This document shows positions 35,818 to 44,028 of a stretch of 64,000 nt of DNA, piece by piece. Under the pieces are notes generated by a model. That model searched no databases. It had not been told where the DNA came from and was given only the letters and a program-made list of their open reading frames with translations. The DNA is taken from positions 1,798,001 to 1,862,000 of the forward strand of contig NZ_OZ244162.1 in the NCBI RefSeq assembly GCF_965216485.1. Reading direction: 5' to 3'. Origin of the DNA: Algiphilus sp965216485 (GTDB lineage: Bacteria; Pseudomonadota; Gammaproteobacteria; Nevskiales; Nevskiaceae). A program made the translations under genes and the position numbers. Numbering within the stretch: position 1 is the first letter of the stretch; every line of letters begins with the position of its first letter.

Positions 35818-36711
35818 TCAAGGCGCTTCGGTGTGAACCGGAGTGTCGACGCGCATGCTCACCACCACGTCGCAGCGGCGTTCGAGATGGCGCCGGAGGG
35901 CCTGGCGGACTCCGCAAAGAATGTCATTGGCGGCTGCGGCCGTGATGTTTGGATCGACTTGCACGGTCACGTCGATCAGCAATCGGTGCCCCATCCTTCG
36001 CGTGCGCAGATTGCTCTCCCCGATGACTCCGTGAACGGAGCGCACGACTGCGCGGATCCCTTGGGTCGTCTCCGCATCCAGACCCGTGTCCACCAGCTCC
36101 TCGCCCGCCCGCCAACCCAGGCGCCAACCCGTCAATCCAATCAGCAGCGACACAGCCAGTGCCGCTACCGCGTCCAGATAGGCGAAGCCGGCCAGCGATC
36201 CGAGCACCCCGACAATGACGACGACGGAAGACAGTGCGTCGTTTCTCGAATGCCAGGCATTGGCGCGCAGCAGGTCCGAGTCGTAGCGGGTCGCCACACG
36301 CATGGTGAAGCGATAGGCCCCTTCCTTGGCAATCACTGACAGGCAGGCAATGCTCAGCGCCAGCCATCCCGGTTCGGCAATGCGTTCGGGATGCAGTAGG
36401 CGCGTGGCAGCGTCGTAGGCGAAGCCCCCCGCCACCATCAGCAATGTGGCGCCCAGACCGAGCGTGGCCGCGGTCTCGAATCGCTCGTGCCCATAGGGGT
36501 GATTGGCGTCCGGCGGCTGCCCCCCAATGCGAGCGGCCCACAAGACCAGCACATCGCTGGCGAGGTCGGAGGCAGAGTGGGCGGCATCCGCAATCAACGC
36601 CTGGGATTGGCCGATCACCCCGCCAACGGCCTTGATCACTGCCAGCGCCGCGTCGATGGCGGCGCCGGCCAGTGTGATGCGTCGCTTGGCCGCAAAGGCG
36701 GTGTCAGACAT
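35818..36711 (-). CDS. Cation diffusion facilitator metal efflux transporter
   Basis: About 297 residues, starting at ATG 36711. Six-helix CDF transporter with both metal-site signatures: ALIADAAHSASD in helix 2 and NAWHSRNDALSS in helix 5 (HxxxD in each), and a C-terminal cytoplasmic ferredoxin-like domain. Exports Zn, Fe, Co or similar divalent ions; the HxxxD pair is compatible with Zn or Fe. Confidence 0.9.
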   Translation of the reverse strand: MSDTAFAAKRRITLAGAAIDAALAVIKAVGGVIGQSQALIADAAHSASDLASDVLVLWAARIGGQPPDANHPYGHERFETAATLGLGATLLMVAGGFAYDAATRLLHPERIAEPGWLALSIACLSVIAKEGAYRFTMRVATRYDSDLLRANAWHSRNDALSSVVVIVGVLGSLAGFAYLDAVAALAVSLLIGLTGWRLGWRAGEELVDTGLDAETTQGIRAVVRSVHGVIGESNLRTRRMGHRLLIDVTVQVDPNITAAAANDILCGVRQALRRHLERRCDVVVSMRVDTPVHTEAP

Positions 36712-36786
36712 GAGCGCAGGCGGTGTCCATGCCGCGCCACGATAGCGCGTCATGCCGTGGCGGCGCGGATGCGCCGCAAATTTGCC

Positions 36787-37578
36787 TCAGGCGGCGCGGC
36801 GTGCGGGCTCGGTCTCGACCAGCGGCGTCGGTAGGGCTACGGCGGAAGCCAGCTCCTCCAGGGCCGCGCGGTCGGTGATCAGGATGCGCTGGCGGCTGCT
36901 GCTGATCAGGCCGCGTTCATTGAAGCGGGTCATGACGCGCGACACGGTCTCGGTCGCCAGGCGCAGGTAGTTGGCAATGTCACGGCGGGTCATCGGCAGT
37001 TGCAGTGCACCCGAGGGGCCGGTCGGCAGGCGCTGCATCATGGAGACCAGGAAGGCGGCTACGCCTTCCTCGGCGGTGTGGTTGCCGGCCAGCGCCTGCG
37101 CTTCGGCGAGGTCGTGGCTGAGACGCTGCATGAGGCGGCGCATCAACAACGGACTTTCCTCCATCAGCGACAGGACGCGGTCGCGCGGCACCGCACATAC
37201 CTGCGAAGGCGTGACGGCGACGGCCGTGACGCGATGCACATCCGCATCCAGCGTGTCGAGACCGACAATGTCACCCGGCAGATACAGTCCGCGCACGCAC
37301 TCGGCGCCGTCGCGATCCAGGGCGTAGGTCTTGATGCATCCGGAGCGCACCATGTAAAGCGAATCGGCGGCGTCGCCGGTCTCGAACAGGCAGGCGCCCG
37401 ACTGACGCAGCGGAGGCGTCGGCTGCAGCATGGACTGCCAGAGGGCGAGGGTGCTGCGGTCGCAGCCGCGCACCAGGCATTGCGCGTGTACCGGGCAATA
37501 GTCACAGGCCTGCGAGGCCGGACGGGCGGCGTGGGTACTAGTGCGGGTTTCCGTGGTGTGGGCGCGATGCAGGTGCAT
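36787..37578 (-). CDS. fnr: FNR-type Crp/Fnr transcription regulator
   Basis: A 263-residue oxygen-sensing activator. C25, C28 and C34 have the exact C-x2-C-x5-C spacing of FNR, with a distant C128, giving the four ligands of an O2-labile [4Fe-4S] cluster. The recognition helix ATETVSRVM keeps the E-x2-SR set that reads TTGAT half-sites. GAGGAGAG precedes ATG 37578. Likely regulator of the FNR boxes at 40987 and 45357. It may be Anr or another family member. Confidence 0.9.
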   Translation of the reverse strand: MHLHRAHTTETRTSTHAARPASQACDYCPVHAQCLVRGCDRSTLALWQSMLQPTPPLRQSGACLFETGDAADSLYMVRSGCIKTYALDRDGAECVRGLYLPGDIVGLDTLDADVHRVTAVAVTPSQVCAVPRDRVLSLMEESPLLMRRLMQRLSHDLAEAQALAGNHTAEEGVAAFLVSMMQRLPTGPSGALQLPMTRRDIANYLRLATETVSRVMTRFNERGLISSSRQRILITDRAALEELASAVALPTPLVETEPARRAA

Positions 37579-37661
37579 GGGTCTCTCCTCAGTAGACGGT
37601 GCCATGGTGCGCGCCGGTTGCGCTGCGTACTATCCGGTGTTTCCCCCGCGGGCGTAGTGGA

Positions 37662-37673
37662 AACTACGTAGTT
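37662..37673. promoter_or_regulatory. Perfect 12-base palindrome between fnr and alcohol dehydrogenase
   Basis: AACTACGTAGTT lies in the 154-base divergent gap. A central TACGTA is common in operators of LuxR/FixJ-type regulators, and a FixJ-like gene is close by; the link is inference. Confidence 0.4.
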
Positions 37674-37732
37674 GTGTTGCGGGTGTGCACAAGAACGGGC
37701 TGAATGAAGGGGTTCGTCCATCAGGAGTGCCC

Positions 37733-38731
37733 ATGCGCGTGATGCAGCTCGATCAGGTGGGCGCACCGCTGCGCCTCGCGGAACGCCCGCTGCCGGAGCC
37801 TGGCGACGGGCAACTGCTGGTGCGAGTACATGCCTGCGGTGTCTGCCGTACGGATCTTCACGTCGTCGATGGTGACCTGCCGGATCTCGGCCGGCCGGTG
37901 GTGCCGGGTCATGAGATTGTCGGTACCGTGCTCTCGCGGGGCGAGGGGGCCGATGGCCACGCACCGGGTACCCGCGTCGGGATCCCCTGGCTGGGCTGGA
38001 GTTGCGGATGCTGCCGTTGGTGCATGGCCGGTCAGGAAAACCTTTGTCCCGACGCGCGCTTCACCGGCTATCAGATCGATGGTGGATATGCCGATCACGT
38101 CGTCGTGGACGCGCGCTACTGTTTCCCCCTCCCGGACAGCTACAGCGATGTGGAGGCGGCACCCTTGCTGTGCGCCGGTCTGATTGGCTATCGGGCGCTG
38201 ACCATGACGGGCGGTGCGCAGGTGATTGGCATCTATGGGTTCGGCGCGGCGGCGCATATCGTGGTGCAGGTGGCGCTGTATCAGGGGCGCCGGGTGTACG
38301 CCTTTACCCGTCCGGGCGATGCGGCTGCACAGCGCTTTGCATGTAGCCTGGGCGTGCACTGGGCGGGGGGTTCCGACCAGGCGCCGCCCGAAGCATTGGA
38401 CGCTGCAATCCTGTTTGCACCGGTTGGCTCACTGCTGCCGGAAGCCCTACGCCGGGTGGTGCCCGGCGGCGTTGTGGTCTGCGCAGGCATCCACATGAGT
38501 GAGATTCCCGCCTTTCCCTACCGCATTCTCTGGGGTGAGCGCAGCGTGCGGTCCGTGGCCAATCTTACGCGGGCCGATGCGGAGGCCTTCCTGGCCTTGG
38601 CGCCCAAAGTGCCCGTGCGCACGCACACCGTGACCTACGCGCTGGATGCTGCCAACACGGCGCTGGATGACCTGCGCGCGGGGCGCCTGTCCGGCGCGGC
38701 GGTCCTGGTGCCGGAACGCGAAAGCGCCTGA
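37733..38731 (+). CDS. Zinc-dependent alcohol dehydrogenase
   Basis: 332 residues. Catalytic zinc ligands are in CGVCRTDLH and GHEIVG; structural zinc cysteines are in SCGCCRWCMAGQENLC. The cofactor-binding GIYGFGAAAH replaces the usual GxGxxG with GFGAAA. CAGGAG before ATG 37733 sets the start. It resembles AdhP/YjgB-type fermentative dehydrogenases. Its place next to fnr and fixLJ suggests low-oxygen use. Confidence 0.9.
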   Translation: MRVMQLDQVGAPLRLAERPLPEPGDGQLLVRVHACGVCRTDLHVVDGDLPDLGRPVVPGHEIVGTVLSRGEGADGHAPGTRVGIPWLGWSCGCCRWCMAGQENLCPDARFTGYQIDGGYADHVVVDARYCFPLPDSYSDVEAAPLLCAGLIGYRALTMTGGAQVIGIYGFGAAAHIVVQVALYQGRRVYAFTRPGDAAAQRFACSLGVHWAGGSDQAPPEALDAAILFAPVGSLLPEALRRVVPGGVVVCAGIHMSEIPAFPYRILWGERSVRSVANLTRADAEAFLALAPKVPVRTHTVTYALDAANTALDDLRAGRLSGAAVLVPERESA

Positions 38732-38781
38732 GCTGACGCCATCCCGGCCTATGCGCGCAGCCGCCGCTTGCGGCGTGCGCG

Positions 38782-39429
38782 TCAATTCTGTCTCGCGGAC
38801 TGGGTCTGGCGGATGGTGGTCAGCATCTGTACCAGGGCCGCCAGCGAGCGCGCCTGCATCTTGCGCATGATCTGCGCGCGATGCTGCTCGACGGTGCGTT
38901 CACTCAGGGACAGATCCAGGGCGATGGCCTTGTTGGCGAGCCCGTCGTGCAGCATCCAGGCGACCTCGCGCTCGCGCGTCGTGAGATTGCCGTACTGCTC
39001 CAGGATGGAACGGCGCTGCGTCTGCTCGGCGCGATCCTGCAGGTCCTGCTCAAGCGCGTGCTGGACGCGGCGGATGAGTTCGTTGTCGTTGAAGGGCTTC
39101 TGCAGGAAGTCAGTGGCACCGGCGCGCATGGCCTCTACCGCCATCGGGACATCGCCGTGGCCGGTAATGAAGATGATGGGCAGTGACCATCCGCGGCTGG
39201 TGATTTCCTTCTGCAGTTCGAGCCCACTCATGCGCGGCATGCGTACGTCCAGCAGCAGGCAGCCGGGCGCCTCTGGTTGATAGCCGTCGAGAAAGGCGGC
39301 GGCACTCGAGAAAACCTGCGTCTGGATGCCGACAGAGCGCAGCAGCAGCGCAATGCTGTCCGCAACGGCGGACTCGTCATCGACGATGAATACGGTCGAA
39401 CGTTGTAGATCAGCGGCTTGATCACTCAT
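38782..39429 (-). CDS. FixJ-type response regulator
   Basis: 215 residues: receiver domain with acidic pocket D17-D18, phospho-acceptor D61 (CLLLDVRMPRMSG) and conserved Lys in FLQKPF, then a LuxR-type DNA-binding domain (LTTREREVAWML ... SERTVEQHRAQIMRKM). It overlaps its cognate kinase by 8 bases. Confidence 0.92.
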   Translation of the reverse strand: MSDQAADLQRSTVFIVDDESAVADSIALLLRSVGIQTQVFSSAAAFLDGYQPEAPGCLLLDVRMPRMSGLELQKEITSRGWSLPIIFITGHGDVPMAVEAMRAGATDFLQKPFNDNELIRRVQHALEQDLQDRAEQTQRRSILEQYGNLTTREREVAWMLHDGLANKAIALDLSLSERTVEQHRAQIMRKMQARSLAALVQMLTTIRQTQSARQN

Positions 39430-40945
39430 GGCTATTTCGGTCCGTAGCCTTGGGAAGGCAGAGGCGGAACGTGGTGCCGCCGCGGGCATTGCGCTCGAAG
39501 CGCAGGCTGCCGTCGTGAGCCGACACGATGGAATGACAGATCGAGAGACCGAGCCCCAGGCCTTCCTCCTTGGTCGTGAAGAAGGGCTCCCCGACGCGGT
39601 CGTCATGCTGCTCCTCGATACCGGGCCCCCCGTCCGCCACCGCGACGAGCACATCCCCACCTGTCGAGCGCGTGCTGACGATGATGCGGTCGTCGCGGGC
39701 GTGCTCGCGCATGGCGTCGAGGGCATTGCGCAACAGATTGAGAATCACCTGCTGGATCTGGATGGCATCACCGTGCACCGGTGGCAGGTCCGGGGCGAGG
39801 TCAAGCATCAGGTTGAAGCCAGCCTGGCGGATATCGTGTTCGCACAGTTGGACCACCTCTCGTACCAGGGCGCTGCAATCCAGAGCCTCGCGCGATTCAT
39901 CCCGACGGCGCAGCAGGGCACGCAATCCACGGATAACCTGCCCGGCGCGTTCGCCCTGGGCGGCGATCTTCTGCAGGATCTCCTTGAGCTCGTCGCTGCT
40001 GATGCTGTCGTTATCCAGCATGCGCCGCGAGGCATGCGCATAGTTGACGATGGCACTGAGCGGCTGCCCCAATTCGTGGGCGATGCCGCTCACCATTTCG
40101 CCGAGGGTGCCCAGGCGCCCGACGTGCGTGAGTCGATTGCGCAGATCCTCGGCCTCACGCGTGGCGCGGATCAGCGGGCCGCGATCCATCAGCGCCACGA
40201 TGAGCATGCGGGGCGTCCCGTCATTGTCGCGTCCGACAGCGGCGTACATCTGGGTATGGATGGTTTCGCCAAGGTGATCGACGAAACGCAGCGGACGGCG
40301 GACACTGCCACCGACCGCGAGTAGTGAATTGAGCGCACGCGTGCCATCATCGCGATCCTCCTCGTGCATCAACGCGCTGATGGGTCGCTGCAGGAAGTCG
40401 TCGCTGACACCCCCGAATAACGTGCAGCAGGCAGCGTTGACGTTGACCACGCGCCCATCCGGATCGGTGACGGCAAAGGCCATGGGCGCGTTGGAGAAAA
40501 CCAGGCGCAGCTCCTCGGCCTGCTGCGTGAGCTGGGCTTCCTGGGCCTTGCGCTGCGAGATATCGCGCAGGATGCCGACAAAGCCGTGGCCATCCTGGCT
40601 TTCGAATTCACCCACCGAGAGTTCGATGGGAAAGGTATTGCCATCCCGGTGGCGGGCCATGACCTCGCGGCCGATCCCGATGATCTTCTTTTCGCCGGTT
40701 TCCCGATAGTTGCGCAGATAGCCGTCGTGATGCTCGCGCTCTGGGGTGGGCATGAGCAGATTCACGTTCTGGCCGATCACTTCCTGCTCGCGATAGCCGA
40801 ACAGCTTCTCGGCCGAGCGGCTGAAGCGCGTGATACGCCCCTCGCGGGTGATCAGGACGATGGCATCGACGGCTGCATCGAGCAGCGCTTCGAAGCGGTC
40901 GGTGGCGACAGGACGGATGCCTTGCTCAACGGGGCGGGGGACCAT
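39422..40945 (-). CDS. FixL-like haem-PAS sensor histidine kinase
   Basis: About 507 residues. The first PAS domain has the FixL haem signature: proximal His (H73 in HHDGYL) and, 20 residues on, R93 in IIGIGRE, matching H200 and R220 of Bradyrhizobium FixL. A second PAS (about 140-250), then HisKA with SGIAHELGQPLSAI (phospho-His) and a HATPase (NLLRNALDAM, GLGLGLSI). No membrane segments, so a cytosolic oxygen sensor. ATG 40945 is preferred to an upstream TTG. Confidence 0.92.
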   Translation of the reverse strand: MVPRPVEQGIRPVATDRFEALLDAAVDAIVLITREGRITRFSRSAEKLFGYREQEVIGQNVNLLMPTPEREHHDGYLRNYRETGEKKIIGIGREVMARHRDGNTFPIELSVGEFESQDGHGFVGILRDISQRKAQEAQLTQQAEELRLVFSNAPMAFAVTDPDGRVVNVNAACCTLFGGVSDDFLQRPISALMHEEDRDDGTRALNSLLAVGGSVRRPLRFVDHLGETIHTQMYAAVGRDNDGTPRMLIVALMDRGPLIRATREAEDLRNRLTHVGRLGTLGEMVSGIAHELGQPLSAIVNYAHASRRMLDNDSISSDELKEILQKIAAQGERAGQVIRGLRALLRRRDESREALDCSALVREVVQLCEHDIRQAGFNLMLDLAPDLPPVHGDAIQIQQVILNLLRNALDAMREHARDDRIIVSTRSTGGDVLVAVADGGPGIEEQHDDRVGEPFFTTKEEGLGLGLSICHSIVSAHDGSLRFERNARGGTTFRLCLPKATDRNSHE

Positions 40946-40986
40946 GGCCGTAGTGTAGCGCGCGCCCAACCAAGGGCTGCGGCAGC

Positions 40987-41000
40987 TTGACGCAGGTCAA
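40987..41000 (+). promoter_or_regulatory. FNR box upstream of stress protein gene
   Basis: TTGACGCAGGTCAA is a perfect dyad of the TTGAC-N4-GTCAA form used by FNR/Anr proteins. It lies in the gap between fixL (minus) and the universal stress protein gene (plus), 62 bases before the latter's ATG. Confidence 0.7.
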
Positions 41001-41062
41001 TGTGGTGGCAACGGCAGCGATGGAGACTGAGTGCCATTCCTTACGTTGTATCCGGACCCCCC

Positions 41063-41995
41063 ATGATTCGATACCGCCGCATCGTCGTCGCCACGGACCT
41101 GTCCCCTACGGCGGAGACCGCGCTCGCCACGGCCGCGCAATTGGCCCGCCGCGACGATGCACAACTGCATGTGCTGCATGTGCGTTCCCCCGTGCAGAGC
41201 GTGGTGTCCACGACCCTCGGCATAGACAATCCCACGGCCGAACTGATGGGGGATCGCGCCGTACGTGCCTGGATTCGCGCCGCAGGCTTTGAGGAGGAAG
41301 TGAGCGTCATGCGCGTGGTTGCGGGCAGGCAGGACGCCGCGCCGCAGATTCTGCATTACGCCAAGGACGAGCGCGCCGACCTGGTTGTTCTCGGCCAGCA
41401 CGGTCATCACGATCTGGCGGTGCCCTTCCTCGGCAACGAGGCGCACGGCGTGCTGCGCGAGGCCGGCTGTGATGTTCTGGTGACCCAGGGTCGGCGGAAG
41501 GGGGGCGATGCGCCCATTGGAATCCAGCGCATCCTGGCACCAGTGGATCTGTCGCCTTCCTCCGGCGAGGCGATGCGCGCGGCCGGCGATCTGGCGTCCC
41601 GCCTTGGTGCCGGGTTGACGGTCTATCTGGCACTGGAGCCGCTAGCGTTGCCGCCCTACCTGCCGCTGGAGCACATGGAGCAGGACAATGCGGCGCACGC
41701 CGAAGCGGCACTGAAGACCTTTGTGGAGGCGGCCGAGTTGCCAGTGCAGCATCATCGGGTGATCGAGCGCGGCACGCCGCATCGCTGCATTACCGAGTTC
41801 GCGCGACGCAAGAAAATTGATCTCATCGTCATGGGCCGCGCCGGACTTGGACGGGTCGAGCGGCTTTTCCTGGGCAGCGTGACCGAGCGCGTACTGCGCA
41901 CCACTCCCTGCGCCGTTCTGGTTCACCATGAATGGCCGACCGACGTGGACAGTGCCGCTTCCGGCGTGGCGAGGGTTTCCGCCGGCGTCGGCTAG
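41063..41995 (+). CDS. Universal stress protein, two UspA domains
   Basis: 310 residues: domain 1 (IVVATDLSPTAETAL start) and domain 2 (ILAPVDLSPSSGEA; VMGRAGLGRVERLFLGSVTERVL with the G-x2-G-x9-G(S/T) ATP motif). Domain 1 has a weak ATP motif (GQHGHHDLAVPFLGNEA). An FNR box precedes it, as for Anr-controlled stress proteins in other gammaproteobacteria. The stop codon lies inside the target duplication of the IS element that follows. Confidence 0.9.
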   Translation: MIRYRRIVVATDLSPTAETALATAAQLARRDDAQLHVLHVRSPVQSVVSTTLGIDNPTAELMGDRAVRAWIRAAGFEEEVSVMRVVAGRQDAAPQILHYAKDERADLVVLGQHGHHDLAVPFLGNEAHGVLREAGCDVLVTQGRRKGGDAPIGIQRILAPVDLSPSSGEAMRAAGDLASRLGAGLTVYLALEPLALPPYLPLEHMEQDNAAHAEAALKTFVEAAELPVQHHRVIERGTPHRCITEFARRKKIDLIVMGRAGLGRVERLFLGSVTERVLRTTPCAVLVHHEWPTDVDSAASGVARVSAGVG

Positions 41996-41996
41996 G
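41991..41996 (+). repeat. Target site duplication, left copy
   Basis: GCTAGG directly before the left inverted repeat; it contains the stop codon of the stress protein gene. Confidence 0.85.
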
Positions 41997-43061
41997 TGTC
42001 GGGTCCCGGATGATCACCTTCTTCACAATAGGCGCCCACTGCTGATGGGCCGTGAAGCCCTGGCGGGAGTTTTGGCACGATGGGAGAAGGATCCGGGATG
42101 CTGCTGAGCTTGCACAAGAACGCGACCACCACGCCGGCGACGCGCCAAGCGATTCGAGAGGCCGAAGGCACCGTTGACGAGCTGGCGGCGCGCTTCGGGC
42201 AGTCGCGCGACACCATCATGAAGTGGCGACGCCGGGAGTCGACGGCGGATCGCAGTCACACGCCGCACCGGCTCTCCAAGACGCTGAACGACGGGCAGGA
42301 GGCGCTGGTGCTGTATCTGCGCACCACGCTGCGCCTGCCCCTGGACGATCTGTTGGCAGTCACGCGCGAGTTCATTGCCCCGCAGATGAGTCGCTCGGCG
42401 CTGGACCGGATGCTGCGGCGCCATGGCGTCTCGAAGTTGCCGAAGGAAGCCGATGCCGAGGCAAAGCCCAGCAAGCCCTTCAAGCCCTACGAGCCGGGCT
42501 TCGTGCACATCGACATCAAGTACCTGCCCCAGATGCGCGACGAGGACACGCGGCGCTACGCCTTTGTGGCCATCGACCGCGCCACGCGCTGGGTTTATGT
42601 GCAATTGATGGCCGATAAGAGCACGCGCTCGGCCGAGCGCTTTCTCAAGGCGTTGCACGAGGCGGCCCCGTTCAATATCCACACGATCCTGACCGACAAC
42701 GCCAAGGAATTCACCGACCGCTTCACCGCCAACGGCCAGCGGCAGCCCACCGGGACGCACGGCTTTGATCGGCGCTGCACCGAACTCGGCATCGAGCACC
42801 GGCTCATTCCGCCGGGCCGGCCCCAAACCAACGGCATGGTCGAGCGCTTCAATGGACGAATTGCCGACGTCCTGCGCACGCACCACTTCCGCAGCCGCGA
42901 CGACCTCGAAACCACGCTCAAGCGCTATGTCTGGCTGTACAACCAGCATCTGCCACAAAAGGCGATCAGCCATCGCACGCCCATTCAAATCATGAAGGAC
43001 TGGCAGGCGCACAAGCCGGACATATTCAAAAAAGCTGTTCGTAATCACTCGGGACCTGACA
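41997..43061 (+). mobile_element. IS481-family insertion sequence, complete (1065 bp)
   Basis: Ends TGTC...GACA with 20-base inverted repeats (41997-42016 and 43042-43061, 16 of 20 matching) and a 6-base GCTAGG target duplication on both sides. It encodes one intact DDE transposase, so it is probably recent and possibly active. Confidence 0.92.
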
Positions 43062-43066
43062 GCTAG
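42098..43066 (+). CDS. IS481-family DDE transposase
   Basis: 322 residues from ATG 42098 (GGAGAAGG upstream, and LHKNA is the usual N-terminus); ATG 42080 is also in frame. An N-terminal helix-turn-helix (TVDELAARFGQSRDTIMKW) precedes the rve catalytic core with D139 (HIDIKYLP), D200 (LTDNAKEF) and E249 (GMVERFN). The last codon straddles the IS end and the TAG stop lies in the target duplication outside the element. Confidence 0.93.
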   Translation: MLLSLHKNATTTPATRQAIREAEGTVDELAARFGQSRDTIMKWRRRESTADRSHTPHRLSKTLNDGQEALVLYLRTTLRLPLDDLLAVTREFIAPQMSRSALDRMLRRHGVSKLPKEADAEAKPSKPFKPYEPGFVHIDIKYLPQMRDEDTRRYAFVAIDRATRWVYVQLMADKSTRSAERFLKALHEAAPFNIHTILTDNAKEFTDRFTANGQRQPTGTHGFDRRCTELGIEHRLIPPGRPQTNGMVERFNGRIADVLRTHHFRSRDDLETTLKRYVWLYNQHLPQKAISHRTPIQIMKDWQAHKPDIFKKAVRNHSGPDS

Positions 43067-43067
43067 G
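43062..43067 (+). repeat. Target site duplication, right copy
   Basis: GCTAGG directly after the right inverted repeat; it supplies the transposase stop codon. Confidence 0.85.
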
Positions 43068-43132
43068 GCGTGCCTCCCTGCCGGGGTCCGCAGAACCACG
43101 ACGACACACACCGCCCGCAGGTGGAGCGCACC

Positions 43133-44011
43133 ATGACGTATCGCCGCATTCTTCTCGCCACCGATCTATCTCCGAGCGCCGATAGCGCCGCCGCGCTGGC
43201 ACGCAGTCTGGCGCGGCGCGATGGCGCCACGCTGCACGTGCTGCACGTCAATGTGCTGTCGGCAGAGCATTTGCAGTATCGCGGCCTGTCCGGCATCGAA
43301 GCCTATGCCCTGCAGGTGGTCGAGGCCTGCCGCAATACCCTGGAGGACTTCCAGGACGAACCCGGCCTGTCATTGGTGCGCTCGGTGCGCAATGACCAGT
43401 CGCCCGCCAATGCGATCCTCGACTACGCCGAGGAGCAGCAAATCGATCTGATCATTGTTGGCTCACGCGGCCTGAGCGCAGTCAAGCGCTTTCTGCTCGG
43501 CAGCGTGGCGAGCAAGGTGGTGCATGCCGCGTCCTGCTCGGTGCTGGTTGCGGGTCAGGACGAGCAAGGGACGCATGCGGACGGGATCAAATGCATTGTC
43601 GCCAGCACGGACCTGTCTGAGGTATCCGCGTCAGGATTGCGCCAAGCCGATGCACTGGCTCAGGCGCACGGCGCCCGTCTCTGCATCGTGCATGTCATGG
43701 TGCCGCCCATGGTCGATCCCTACGACGCTGTAATGATTGCGCCCCACATTGACCCTGCCAATGGTCGGCGCGCCCTCGCGGATTTTGTGCGGAAACTTGG
43801 CTTAAAGACCGACGCCGAACAGGTGGTGGTCCTGGGGCTGGCGGATCAGGAGATCGTCGCAACGGCACAGGCGCGGCAGGCGGACCTGATCATCGTGTCC
43901 AACACCGGCATGTCCACGGCGGGACGTCTGCTGCTGGGAAGCGTGGCCGACAAGGTGGTGCGCAGCGCGCACGCTCCGGTGCTCGTGCACCGCGTGCCGG
44001 TGGCGCGCTGA
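43133..44011 (+). CDS. Universal stress protein, two UspA domains
   Basis: 292 residues; both domains keep the ATP-binding motif (GSRGLSAVKRFLLGSVASKVV and SNTGMSTAGRLLLGSVADKVV). GTGGAG precedes ATG 43133. It is a paralogue of the gene at 41063; before the IS insertion the two would have been about 130 bases apart, probably one transcript that the IS now interrupts. Confidence 0.9.
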   Translation: MTYRRILLATDLSPSADSAAALARSLARRDGATLHVLHVNVLSAEHLQYRGLSGIEAYALQVVEACRNTLEDFQDEPGLSLVRSVRNDQSPANAILDYAEEQQIDLIIVGSRGLSAVKRFLLGSVASKVVHAASCSVLVAGQDEQGTHADGIKCIVASTDLSEVSASGLRQADALAQAHGARLCIVHVMVPPMVDPYDAVMIAPHIDPANGRRALADFVRKLGLKTDAEQVVVLGLADQEIVATAQARQADLIIVSNTGMSTAGRLLLGSVADKVVRSAHAPVLVHRVPVAR

Positions 44012-44028
44012 CCGCCACCCCGGCCGTG

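Noticed and set aside
35601..35945. Plus-strand frame between the DUF1704 and CDF genes
   Set aside because: No domain, overlaps the CDF gene, and composition is like non-coding shadow frames.
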